Shown here piece after piece: positions 19,992 through 27,865 of a stretch of 64,000 nucleotides of DNA. Position 1 is the stretch's first letter, and every line of letters begins with the position of its first letter. The stretch comes from Thermomonas sp. (GTDB taxonomy: Bacteria; Pseudomonadota; Gammaproteobacteria; Xanthomonadales; Xanthomonadaceae): contig NZ_JAMQHN010000019.1 of assembly GCF_025993755.1 (NCBI RefSeq), forward strand, positions 1-64,000. The letters are read 5' to 3'. Position numbers and translations under genes: made by a program. Below the pieces are notes generated by a model. The model worked only from the letters and a program-made list of their open reading frames with translations. It was not told the DNA's origin and made no database searches.

Positions 19992-20686
19992 ACGGCAAGA
20001 GTGCAAGCGCCGCGGTGGACTACGCCGCACTGGACGACGCGGCGCTGGTGGCGCGGGTGCTGGCCGGCGACCGCGAGGGCTTCCGCCAGATCACCCAGCG
20101 CTGCAACCAGCGCCTTTACCGGGTGGTGCGCGGCGTGCTGCGCGACGAGGCGGACATCGAGGACGTGCTGCAGGAAGCCTACGTGCACGGCTACCAACAC
20201 CTGGCGCGCTTCCGCGGCGAGGCCTCGCTGGCGACCTGGCTGGGGCGGATCGCCCTCAACGAGGCCTACGGTCGCCTGCGCCGTCGGCGCGCGACCGTGG
20301 ATATCGACGACATGGACCTGACGGAGGACGTCGTGAGCAACGTGGTGGCATTCCCCGGCCCGGGCGCTGGCGAGGATCCGCTGGCGAGCGCCGAACGCAG
20401 TCAGCTCCGCCGCCTGCTGGAACGTGCGATCGATGCCTTGCCCGAAGGCTTCCGCCTGGTCTACCTGCTGCGCGAGGTCGAAGGCTGCTCGGTCGAAGAG
20501 ACCGCGCGCACCCTGTCGCTGCGCGAGGAAACCGTGAAGACCCGCCTGCACCGCGCGCGCAAACAGCTGCGCGCAGCGCTGGCCGAGCAAATCTGCGCGG
20601 CCAGCGGTGACGCCTTCAGCTTCATGGGCGAGCGCTGCGCGCGAATCACCGCCGAGGTGATGGCGCGCATCGGCCGCCTGCCGTGA
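19988..20686 (+). CDS. ECF-type RNA polymerase sigma factor
   Basis: A 232-residue sigma-70-family protein. Region 2 spans about residues 33-101 (DEADIEDVLQEAYVHGYQHL, then GEASLATWLGRIALNEAYGRLRR). An acidic linker follows, then region 4 at about 145-197 (ALPEGFRLVYLLREVEG and LREETVKTRLHRARKQLR). A C-terminal tail of about 35 residues (198-232, with a single Cys in GERCARITAEV) extends past region 4. The start overlaps the folE stop by four bases. No anti-sigma factor with a zinc motif (HxxxCxxC) is adjacent. The upstream and divergent GGAACC-N16-CATCC promoters are probable targets, which would make the gene self-regulated. Confidence 0.92.
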   Translation: MNGKSASAAVDYAALDDAALVARVLAGDREGFRQITQRCNQRLYRVVRGVLRDEADIEDVLQEAYVHGYQHLARFRGEASLATWLGRIALNEAYGRLRRRRATVDIDDMDLTEDVVSNVVAFPGPGAGEDPLASAERSQLRRLLERAIDALPEGFRLVYLLREVEGCSVEETARTLSLREETVKTRLHRARKQLRAALAEQICAASGDAFSFMGERCARITAEVMARIGRLP

Positions 20687-20719
20687 GTTGTTCCTGATCG
20701 ACCGACAAGGGGGTGTTCG

Positions 20720-21064
20720 ATGTTGCTGTACGCGCTACTGGTGTTCCTGGTGGGAGCCTGTGGCGGGCTGGTGCTGGCCTCGTTCGTGCTGCGCGGGCGT
20801 TTCGCGCCGTGGGCGGTGTCGCTGCTGCATGCCATGTTGGGCGCGACCGGCCTGGTGCTGCTGGCCGTCGCGGTGCTGATTGATAACCTCGGCGCGCTGC
20901 CGCTGGTGGCGCTGGGCCTGTTCCTGATCACCGCGATGCTCGGTTTCTTCCTTGCTTCCTTGCACTTCGACCAGAAGGTGGCTATGAAGAAGTGCGTTCT
21001 GGCCCACGCCAGCTTTGCGGTGACCAGCGTGGTCGTGCTCCTGATTGCGGTGCTATGGCAATGA
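20720..21064 (+). CDS. Small four-helix membrane protein in the ECF operon
   Basis: A 114-residue protein consisting almost entirely of four hydrophobic helices (beginning LLYALLVFLVGACGGLVLAS; then AVSLLHAMLGATGLVLLAVAV, LGALPLVALGLFLITAML and SFAVTSVVVLLIAVLWQ). Single histidines lie near helix ends (LLHAM, LHFDQ, LAHAS) and could bind a cofactor, but this is conjecture. I recognise no family. It starts 33 bases after the sigma factor gene and its stop overlaps the start of the DUF2231 gene (ATGA), so the two membrane proteins are probably made together. It could form part of the signal-sensing complex of the sigma factor. Confidence 0.75.
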   Translation: MLLYALLVFLVGACGGLVLASFVLRGRFAPWAVSLLHAMLGATGLVLLAVAVLIDNLGALPLVALGLFLITAMLGFFLASLHFDQKVAMKKCVLAHASFAVTSVVVLLIAVLWQ

Positions 21065-21489
21065 AGCACCCGCTGCATCCGGCGTTGGTGCATTTCCCGA
21101 TCGCTTGCTGGGTGCTGGCGTCGCTCGCGGATTTTGGCGGGCTGGGATGGCATCCGGAATGGCTGTGGCCCGTATCGGCGGGCCTGGCTGCACTGGGCTG
21201 CATCCTGGGCCTGCTGGCGGCAGGCGCCGGCATGCTCGAGCTGACGAAACTCGACGGCGAGCACCCGGCCGGCAGGACGGCAATGTGGCACATGACGCTG
21301 GCGCTGACGACCTGGTGCCTGTTTGCCGGAAGTCTTGTCGTGCGCATGCGCGGCGTTACGCCATTGCCCCCCGACGCGCTGGTGCTCGCGCTGGATGGCG
21401 CAGGCTTGGTCGGCGTACTTGCAACCGGTTGGCTGGGCGGCACGCTGGTCTATGTGCATGGCGTCGGGGTGGGCAGGCGCGAAGGCTAG
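21061..21489 (+). CDS. DUF2231-family membrane protein
   Basis: A 142-residue protein with the DUF2231 start signature MKHPLHPALVHFPIACWVLA and four membrane helices. The histidines of HPLHPALVHFP are the family hallmark. The ATG at 21061 overlaps the preceding stop codon (ATGA); an ATG at 21055 is an alternative. DUF2231 proteins are poorly characterised. As the last gene of folE-ECF sigma-membrane protein-DUF2231, it is a candidate sensor or effector of this stress unit. A bulged hairpin at 21534-21556 lies downstream without a T tract. Confidence 0.8.
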   Translation: MKHPLHPALVHFPIACWVLASLADFGGLGWHPEWLWPVSAGLAALGCILGLLAAGAGMLELTKLDGEHPAGRTAMWHMTLALTTWCLFAGSLVVRMRGVTPLPPDALVLALDGAGLVGVLATGWLGGTLVYVHGVGVGRREG

Positions 21490-21612
21490 CGATCTGGTCC
21501 TCGGGCACGATCCGACGCGAAGAAACGCAATCCCCAGGGGCCTGACTTGGCCCTGGTGCGTCCGTTCGAACTTTGAAAGCAGGCTACCGGTCGATGCGAG
21601 TGCGTTTGCTCT

Positions 21613-22638
21613 TCAGTTGCCCTTGCAGCTGCGTTTCCAGGGCGTGATCCAGCGCCGTTCGGTCATGCAGGGCACCGGCGGTGGCGGTGCGTTTCGCTGG
21701 CGCCGTGCTTCTTCCTGCGCACGCGCCGTTTCGGCGCGCGCGGACAGGACGGCGGACAGGCGGTCGCGGATCTGCGGCAGGGCGGCTTGCAGGGCGCGTT
21801 CGCCTTCGAGGATGGCGCGCTGTTTCTGGCTGAAATCGGTTGGGCCGATATCGTTGACCGCCGGCCGAATCACCACGTCGGCGCGTTGGAGTTCTTCGCT
21901 GGCCAGTCGCTGGCCCATGATGCGAATGCTCTGGTTGACGTTGCCGAGCAGACTGCGCGGGTCGTAGCCGTCACCGGTGGCCTTGCTGCCGATATCGACG
22001 GCGATCACGAAGTCGGCACCCAGTTCGCGCGCGGCATCGACCGGCACCGGACTGACAACGCCGCCGTCGACGTAGTGCCAGCGTCCGATCGTCACCGCCT
22101 CGAACACGCCGGGTACGGAGCTGGATGCACGCACCGCCTGGCCGACGTTGCCGCGCCGGAATACCGTGCGCTGGCCGTCTTCAAGACGGGTGGCCACGGC
22201 GGCGAACGGAACGGGGAGGCGCTCGATGGGTCGGTGGTCGACTTGCGCATTGACATAGTCCTCCAGCTTCTGGCCCTTCACCAGCCCGCCCGAGAACAGG
22301 CTGACGTCGCGGATCTGCGCCTCGTCCAGCGCCACCGCGCGCTCCTGCAGCGCGTAGGCGTCCATCCCGCTGGCATAGAGCGCACCCACCACGCTTCCGG
22401 CGCTGGTGCCGGTCACGACCACCGGCTTGATGCCGTTGGCTTCCAGCATCTTGATCACGCCGATGTGGGCGAAGCCCTTGGCCGCGCCTCCGCCCAGCGC
22501 CAGCCCGATGCGGAGCGGCGGCAGCGTGGGGGTTGGAGCAGGCGCAGGCGCCGCCGCCTCCGGCGCTTTCGGCGACGAGGCGCAGGCGGCCAGCATGCCG
22601 GCCAGCAAGAAAACCCAAAGGTGGCGGAACGAACGCAT
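21613..22638 (-). CDS. Patatin-like phospholipase lipoprotein
   Basis: A 341-residue protein with a lipoprotein signal peptide (LLAGMLAACASS, lipidated Cys near residue 19). A proline/alanine linker follows, then an RssA-type patatin domain: oxyanion loop LALGGGAAKGFAHIGV, nucleophile elbow GTSAGS, and catalytic Asp in DGGVV. It probably hydrolyses lipids at the cell envelope. The start at 22638 (MRSFRHLW) precedes the signal peptide; a longer frame lacks one. A hairpin terminator upstream separates it from the broken gene at 22.8-23.4 kb. It converges on the DUF2231 gene. Confidence 0.9.
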   Translation of the reverse strand: MRSFRHLWVFLLAGMLAACASSPKAPEAAAPAPAPTPTLPPLRIGLALGGGAAKGFAHIGVIKMLEANGIKPVVVTGTSAGSVVGALYASGMDAYALQERAVALDEAQIRDVSLFSGGLVKGQKLEDYVNAQVDHRPIERLPVPFAAVATRLEDGQRTVFRRGNVGQAVRASSSVPGVFEAVTIGRWHYVDGGVVSPVPVDAARELGADFVIAVDIGSKATGDGYDPRSLLGNVNQSIRIMGQRLASEELQRADVVIRPAVNDIGPTDFSQKQRAILEGERALQAALPQIRDRLSAVLSARAETARAQEEARRQRNAPPPPVPCMTERRWITPWKRSCKGN

Positions 22639-22709
22639 GGTGATCTGGTGACCCGGAAGGCGTGACAGGCTAAGCCATGCAGTTGCAACGGAAGCGGAAC
22701 GATGCACAC

Positions 22710-22736
22710 GAAAAGACCGGCCGCTTTCGCGGCCGG
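22710..22736 (-). terminator. Rho-independent terminator downstream of the broken secreted-protein gene
   Basis: A perfect 8-bp stem (22717-22724 with 22729-22736) with a four-base loop is followed on the minus strand by TCTTTT. It ends transcription from the pseudogene side before the patatin gene, which begins at 22638. Confidence 0.7.
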
Positions 22737-22764
22737 CCTGCAAGCAAACCACCGGGTGCCGGCT

Positions 22765-23447
22765 TCAGTTGCGGAACCGATCCGGGAACGCGGCAACCAA
22801 GCCATCGCTGAGCTGGTCGGCCAGCATCATCATGTGCGCCTCGGCCTTGCCGTAGGCGCTGATGCCTTCGGCGAAGTTCCCCTGCAGCAGGGCGGTGGCG
22901 TACACCAGCGTGGTGTCGATATGGCCCTTGAGCATGTCGCGCACCGAGGCCTGCGGCCAGTTCGGGTTGGCCTTGGCGAGGAAATCGGCGATTTCCTGCG
23001 CGTTGGCGTAGGCGGCGGCCACCGAGGCGTCCAGCGCCGCCTTGTCGCCGGCCTTGGCGTCCTTGACCACCGCCACCGCGCCGGTGATGTGGGCCTGCAG
23101 CAGGCGGGTGAGCTCGTTGCCGGCGGCCTCGCCGTAGAACGGCTTGATGGCATTGCCGATGTCGACCTAGTTCTGCATCAGGCGGGCGGCGGTGGCGTCG
23201 AAGGCCGGCGCTTCGGTGGCGTAGGCGGTCACGGCGGCGTAGGTCCATTCCATGTGCTGTGCCCACAGCGCGCGCATGGCGTCGTGCAGGGCGTTGGCGC
23301 TGGCGCTGCGCAGGGCGGGCGCATGCTGGGCGTGGGCGGTGTGGGCGCGTCGTGGGCCAGCGCAGGGATGGTGGCGAACGCGAGCCCCGACAGCAGGGCG
23401 AGCGCGGCAGCCTTGGCAAGTGTGTGCGTGCGGGCGTGGCTGTTCAT
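22765..23447 (-). pseudogene. Secreted helical protein gene, broken by a frameshift and an in-frame stop
   Basis: The start is intact: [19 protein letters not shown], a signal peptide ending in ALAHD. The frame then shifts at about 23340-23351 (one base appears to be missing in GACGCGCCCAC). In the recovered frame the text continues with [20 protein letters not shown] but meets a TAG at 23168-23170, between MQN and [12 protein letters not shown]. The frame stays open to 22765, ending FPDRFRN. The whole would be a secreted, all-helical protein of about 220 residues whose family I do not recognise. Two independent lesions argue for a decayed gene rather than a read error. GGGAACCTTTT lies upstream but without a matching -10. 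Confidence 0.75.
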
Positions 23448-23534
23448 GGTCGTTGTCCCTTCGGATTGGATGGAAGGCGCGGCGAAACCGGCCTTGCCAA
23501 GGCAGAAGCGGGGATGCGGAAAAGGTTCCCGGGC

Positions 23535-24332
23535 TCAGGGCCCGTCCGCCGGCGGCGGCACATCGTCGCCGCGGCGGGGCCGGAACGGCAGCACCTTGGC
23601 GCGTTCTTCCCGAGGTCCGTCATCACGCTGCCAAAGCACGGGCACGTCATCCGGCGCCCGGGTTTCGTAGGTATCGAATCCGTCCTGCACACGCCGTTGC
23701 TCCACTTCCTCCTCGAGTTCCCAGCTGTATTTCCTGCGTTCGGGCATGGGGTCGCTGCGGCGGAACAGGAAGGCGGCCAGGATTCCCGCAAGCGCGCCGC
23801 CCAGGTGCGATTCCCAGGACACCCCGGCCTCGCGCGGAAACACCGTCAGCAGCATGCCGCCGTAAAGGAAGAACGCGATCATTCCCGCCGCGATGGACGC
23901 GCGGTCGCGGCGCAGCAGGCCGAGCGCGAAGACCAGGAACATCAGTCCGTGGCCGATCCCGCTGGCGCCCAGGTGGTGGGATCCGGGCTCGCCCAGCAGC
24001 CACGCGCCCAGCCCCGAGCCCAGCCACAGCAGCGGCAGGGCGCGCAGCGCGGCGCGCGGATAGGCCATGCCCGCCAGCGTTCCAAGCAGCAACAACGCGC
24101 CGCTGTTGGCGAGGATGTGCTGGACGGAGCCATGCAGAAGCGGCGCGGTCAGAAGGCCGAGCAGGCCTTCCGTGCTGCCCGGCGTGACGGTGAGCGAGCG
24201 CCAATCGAACGTTTGCTGGAGCCCGAAGCACACCCACAGCAGCAGCACGAAACCCGCGCTGGAGGCCAGCGCACGGCGCAGCCGCATGCGGTCAAGCTGT
24301 CGCTGGGCCTCGCGGGAAGGAAGTTCCTGCAT
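23535..24332 (-). CDS. Rhomboid-family intramembrane serine protease
   Basis: A 265-residue protein with six or so membrane helices. The catalytic serine lies in [12 protein letters not shown] and the paired histidine in [14 protein letters not shown]; the supporting [10 protein letters not shown] (HxxxxHxxxN) motif is in an earlier helix. Rhomboids cleave membrane proteins within the lipid bilayer. A charged C-terminal tail of about 75 residues ([16 protein letters not shown] onward) is cytoplasmic and atypically long. The ATG at 24332 (MQELPSRE) is preferred over a longer frame. Substrates cannot be guessed from the neighbours. The 262-base gap to the next gene shows nothing recognisable. 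Confidence 0.88.
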   Translation of the reverse strand: MQELPSREAQRQLDRMRLRRALASSAGFVLLLWVCFGLQQTFDWRSLTVTPGSTEGLLGLLTAPLLHGSVQHILANSGALLLLGTLAGMAYPRAALRALPLLWLGSGLGAWLLGEPGSHHLGASGIGHGLMFLVFALGLLRRDRASIAAGMIAFFLYGGMLLTVFPREAGVSWESHLGGALAGILAAFLFRRSDPMPERRKYSWELEEEVEQRRVQDGFDTYETRAPDDVPVLWQRDDGPREERAKVLPFRPRRGDDVPPPADGP

Positions 24333-24594
24333 CGTTCCAAGGTAGGGGGATGGGGGCCGAATGCAAGCCTTGGCAGGCTGTTTCAAGGTCTTGTTCGGCA
24401 CGATTCACGGCCCACGAGCACATGTTTGCCTCGTTCATGGCGTGGTGGACACGCTCCCGGGCACAGGTGGAATGCCGCCTTGCAAGACCGGTAGCGAAGC
24501 GCTGGTCAAGACCGCAATGCTTGTCCGGCGCCGTCATCCTCGGCAGGATTCGATTACCGGCATGGCTTTGCCTCTTCTTCGGAAACGATTAGCG

Positions 24595-25455
24595 ATGACA
24601 CCTGACGCAGGCACGGGGACGCGCACGCCCCCACCGTTTCAGGCCGCCCTCCAGACACTGGTCGAAGCCCCGAAGTTCAAGGGAACGATCACCACACTGA
24701 TCGTCATCAGCGCGATCCTGCTCGGCGTCGAAACGATCGACGCCCTGCCCCCGACATGGCTGGGCGCGATCCGGACCGCCAATCGGATCATCGTCTGGGT
24801 GTTCGTGGTGGAACTGGCGCTGCGCATCGCCGCGCACCGGCTGGCCTTCTTCCGCGGCGGCTGGAACTGGTTCGACTTCATCGTGGTCGGCCTGACCGTC
24901 CTGCCCACCCAGGGCCCGCTGCAGGTGCTGCGCGCGCTGCGCGTCATGCGCGTCAGCCGGCTGCTGTCCAGCGTGCCGTCGCTGCGGCGCGTGGTGGAAG
25001 GGTTCCTGCGCGCCATTCCCGGCCTGGGCTCGGTGACGGTGCTGCTGCTGCTGATCCTGTACATCAGCGCGGTGATGGGCACGCACCTGTTCGGCGAGGT
25101 CTCGCCCGAGCGTTTCGGCAGCATCGGCGCCAGCCTGTTGACCCTGTTCCAGGTGATGACGCTGGAAAACTGGCCGGACGTCGCGGAGCCGCTGGAGGCG
25201 GCAAACTCCTACGCCTGGGTCTATTTCGTCGTCTTCATCCTCCTGACCTCGTTCATGATGCTCAACCTGTTCGTCGGCGTGCTGGTCAACGGCCTGGAGA
25301 CGAACATCACCAGCGAGACCGAAGCCGGCATCGAGGCCAACAGGGAGCAGATCGAAGAAGTCCGCACCGAGATTGCCCGGCTGCGCGACGAAATCGCCGG
25401 CCTGCGCACGGATCTGATCGGCGCTCTGGCGACGCACCGGTCTGGATCGGAGTGA
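24595..25455 (+). CDS. Bacterial voltage-gated cation channel (NaChBac/CavMr type)
   Basis: A 286-residue, single-domain six-helix channel that would assemble as a tetramer. The S4 voltage sensor has arginines at every third position (LRALRVMRVSRLL; Arg113, 116, 119, 122). The pore filter is TLENWPD (residues 189-195). A heptad-like C-terminal coiled coil (about 240-280) resembles the tetramerisation stalk of NaChBac. The filter keeps the key glutamate but has Asp at the position that confers calcium preference in CavAb (TLDDWSD) and native CavMr (TLEGWVD), so calcium permeability is possible. The ATG at 24595 has GGAA upstream; an in-frame ATG at 24562 is an alternative. Confidence 0.88.
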   Translation: MTPDAGTGTRTPPPFQAALQTLVEAPKFKGTITTLIVISAILLGVETIDALPPTWLGAIRTANRIIVWVFVVELALRIAAHRLAFFRGGWNWFDFIVVGLTVLPTQGPLQVLRALRVMRVSRLLSSVPSLRRVVEGFLRAIPGLGSVTVLLLLILYISAVMGTHLFGEVSPERFGSIGASLLTLFQVMTLENWPDVAEPLEAANSYAWVYFVVFILLTSFMMLNLFVGVLVNGLETNITSETEAGIEANREQIEEVRTEIARLRDEIAGLRTDLIGALATHRSGSE

Positions 25456-25474
25456 GTCCGGGCAGCCAGGACAG

Positions 25475-26434
25475 CTATCTGTCGGCTTCCCGCCGCGCCG
25501 GCTGCAGCAGGCTGAGTGCGATCGTGGCACCGATGATCAGGGCCACCGCGCCCAGCGCAACCAGGATCGGGATCTTGTAGAGGTCGATCAGCAGCATCTT
25601 CGCCCCGATGAACGCCAGCACCAGCGCCAGCCCGTAGGGCAACAGGTGGAAACGCTCGGCCATGCCCTGCAGCAGGAAGAACATCGCCCGCAGGCCCAGC
25701 ACCGCGAACACGTTGGAGGTCAGCACGACGAACGGATCGGTGGTGATGGCGAAGATCGCCGGGATCGAATCCACCGCGAAGATCACGTCGATGATGCCGA
25801 GCATCACCACGACGATGAACAGCGGCGTGAACTTGCGCCGACTGCCGCTGCCGACCCACAGCGCGCTCCCCACATAGCGGCGCAGGAAAGGCACGTGCGC
25901 GGTCAGCCAGCGCAACACCGGATTGTCGTCGAGGTTCGGCTCCTCGCCGGCCGACCGCCACATCTTGATGCCGCTCAGCAGCAGGAACGCGCCGAACAGG
26001 TAGAGGATCCAGTGGAACTTCGCCAGCAGCAGGGCGCCGGCGAAGATCAGCAGCGCACGCAGCGCGAGGGCGCCGAGGATGCCGATCACCAGCGCGCGCT
26101 GGCGCTGTGCCTCGGGCACCGCGAAATAGCCGAACAGCATCAGGAACACGAAGATGTTGTCGACCGCCAGCGCCTTCTCGACCAGGTAGCCGGTCAGGAA
26201 CTCCATGCCGATTTCATTGCCGGCCTCGGCACCGAAGCGCTGGCCGGTGTGCCACCACAGCCAGGCATTGAAGGTCAGCGCCAGCGCGACCCAGCCCAGG
26301 CTCCACCATGCCGCTTCCTTGAAGCCGACCTTGTGCGGGCCGCCGTGGCGCATCAGCACCAGATCGGCCAGCAGCGCGAGGATCACCACGCCCGCGAAAA
26401 CCAGCCACAGTGAAGGGGTTCCGATCGTTTCCAA
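25475..26434 (-). CDS. alx: Alx/TerC-family membrane protein, probable manganese exporter
   Basis: A 319-residue TerC-family protein with seven to nine membrane helices and the acidic membrane motifs FLTGYLVEKALAVDNIFVFLM and IIDVIFAVDSIPAIFAITTDPF. Sequence and length follow Escherichia coli Alx (321 residues), which exports Mn2+. I take TTG at 26434 as start (LETIGTPSLW aligns with the E. coli N-terminus MNTVGTPLLW), with GGAG six or so bases upstream. Longer frames would translate the riboswitch. The leader on the minus strand is a yybP-ykoY element, so expression should rise with manganese. It converges on the ion-channel gene. Confidence 0.92.
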   Translation of the reverse strand: METIGTPSLWLVFAGVVILALLADLVLMRHGGPHKVGFKEAAWWSLGWVALALTFNAWLWWHTGQRFGAEAGNEIGMEFLTGYLVEKALAVDNIFVFLMLFGYFAVPEAQRQRALVIGILGALALRALLIFAGALLLAKFHWILYLFGAFLLLSGIKMWRSAGEEPNLDDNPVLRWLTAHVPFLRRYVGSALWVGSGSRRKFTPLFIVVVMLGIIDVIFAVDSIPAIFAITTDPFVVLTSNVFAVLGLRAMFFLLQGMAERFHLLPYGLALVLAFIGAKMLLIDLYKIPILVALGAVALIIGATIALSLLQPARREADR

Positions 26435-26493
26435 GCTGCGCTCTCCATTCGAGCGACGGAGGCGTTCATGCAGGACGCATGAAGGGAAGCGCG

Positions 26494-26511
26494 CTTCGCC
26501 AGTCGGCGAAG
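26494..26511 (-). promoter_or_regulatory. Alternative hairpin of the manganese riboswitch expression platform
   Basis: CTTCGCC-GACT-GGCGAAG forms a perfect 7-bp hairpin on the minus strand. Its 5' arm reuses the CCTTC that closes helix P1 of the aptamer, so ligand-bound aptamer and this hairpin exclude each other. There is no T tract behind it, so an anti-sequestering or Rho-related mechanism is more likely than an intrinsic terminator. Confidence 0.55.
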
Positions 26512-26604
26512 GTCTCACCCGCAGGCGGTCGGCCTGCCGCAGCGCCGGGGCCGGTGGCCCGTGATGACGACGCCTGCGCGTGGGGTTACTCCCCTTCTTG
26601 GGCG
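26505..26604 (-). ncRNA. yybP-ykoY manganese riboswitch upstream of alx
   Basis: Read on the minus strand, the conserved aptamer parts occur in order: GAAGGGGAGTAAC, then CGTCGTCATCAC, then GCGGGTGAGACCTTC, with P1 formed by GAAGG and CCTTC. These are the invariant blocks of the yybP-ykoY family, which binds Mn2+ and precedes alx and mntP in Escherichia coli. The element lies about 70 bases before the TTG start of the TerC-family gene. Its promoter must overlap the start region of the divergent rlmI gene. Confidence 0.9.
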
Positions 26605-26631
26605 ACAATACACGAATATTCCGCGAAAAAG

Positions 26632-27813
26632 ATGAACGCCGCGATGGCCGCCCCCCTGCCGCAAGTCCACCTGAAAAACGCCTGGAATTCCACCCACCCG
26701 TGGATCTTCCAGCGCCTGGTAGAAAAGCCCGCGCAGCGGCCCAAGCCCGGCAGCATCGTCGATGTGGTCGGCGTCGATGGGGTCTGGATCGGCCGAGGCT
26801 TCTACAACGGCCATTCGCGGATCGCCCTGCGGATGCTGGAGCGCGACCCCGACGTGGCGGTGGATGCCGACTGGTTCGTGCGCAAGATCGGCGAGGCGGT
26901 GCGCCTGCGCCGCGAGATCCTCAAGCTGGATGAAGTCAGCAACGCCTGGCGGGTGGTCCACAGCGAGGGCGACGGCATCAGCGGGCTGGTGGTGGACCGC
27001 TACGACGACCTGCTGGTGGTCGAGTTCTTCAGCGCCGGCGCCTGGCGCCACCGCAGCAGCATCTTCGATGCGCTGCGCGCGCACTTCCCCGGCTACCGCT
27101 TCCACAGCTTCGCCGACGAGCACGTGCAGAAGCAGGAAAGCTTCGACTACAAGGACACCCAGGGCACCGAGCCGGCCATCGTCACCGAATACGGCGTGAA
27201 GTTCCGCGCCGATCCGGCCGGCGCGCACAAGACCGGCTTCTTCGCCGACCAGCGCGAAAACCGCCAGTGGCTTTCGCTGCAATGCGAAGGCAAGCGCGTG
27301 CTCGACCTGTGCTGCAATACCGGCGGCTTCGGCGTGTATGCGGCGGCGCGCGGCGCCAGCGAAGTGGTGGGCATCGACATCGATCCGGCGGTGATCGAGA
27401 TCGCCAGGCAGAATGCGTATCTGAATCACGTCAAGCCGCGCTTCGTGCAGGCCGACATCTTCCCGTGGCTGCGCGACGCCGCGGCGGCCGGCGAACGGTT
27501 CGACGTGGTCATCCTCGACCCAGCCAAGATGACCCGCGACCGCGAGCAGGTCATCAACGCGCTGAAGAAATACCTCGACATGAACAAGCTGGCGCTGGGT
27601 GTGGTCAAGCCGGGCGGGCTGTTCGCGACGTTCAGCTGCACCGGTCTGGTCAGCGAGGAACAGTTCCTCGACATGCTGCGTCGCGCCGCGTTCTACGCCG
27701 GCCGCACCGTGCAGGTGCTCAAAGTGGCCGGCGCCGGCCCGGACCACCCGTGGCTGGCGCAGGTGCCGGAATCGCGCTACCTGAAGGCGGTGTTCTGCCG
27801 CGTGCTGGATTGA
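26632..27813 (+). CDS. rlmI: 23S rRNA (cytosine-C5)-methyltransferase RlmI-like
   Basis: A 393-residue class I SAM-dependent methyltransferase with an N-terminal PUA RNA-binding domain (HLKNAWNSTHPWIF onward) and a Rossmann domain: DLCCNTGGFGVYAAARGA (SAM loop) and VVILDPAKMTRD (active-site strand). RlmI methylates C1962 of 23S rRNA in Escherichia coli; family membership is clear, exact site specificity less so. The ATG at 26632 is used; the upstream frame would run across the riboswitch. It is divergent from alx, and the VIT-family gene follows 52 bases downstream. Confidence 0.9.
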   Translation: MNAAMAAPLPQVHLKNAWNSTHPWIFQRLVEKPAQRPKPGSIVDVVGVDGVWIGRGFYNGHSRIALRMLERDPDVAVDADWFVRKIGEAVRLRREILKLDEVSNAWRVVHSEGDGISGLVVDRYDDLLVVEFFSAGAWRHRSSIFDALRAHFPGYRFHSFADEHVQKQESFDYKDTQGTEPAIVTEYGVKFRADPAGAHKTGFFADQRENRQWLSLQCEGKRVLDLCCNTGGFGVYAAARGASEVVGIDIDPAVIEIARQNAYLNHVKPRFVQADIFPWLRDAAAAGERFDVVILDPAKMTRDREQVINALKKYLDMNKLALGVVKPGGLFATFSCTGLVSEEQFLDMLRRAAFYAGRTVQVLKVAGAGPDHPWLAQVPESRYLKAVFCRVLD

Positions 27814-27865
27814 GGAGCGCGCGGCAAGCGCGGTTCCTGCTCTCTCGAAGCGAAAGGCGATACCC

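Noticed and set aside
26435..26608. N-terminal extension of the TerC-family gene
   Set aside because: The extension would translate the manganese riboswitch; the TTG start aligns with the E. coli Alx N-terminus.
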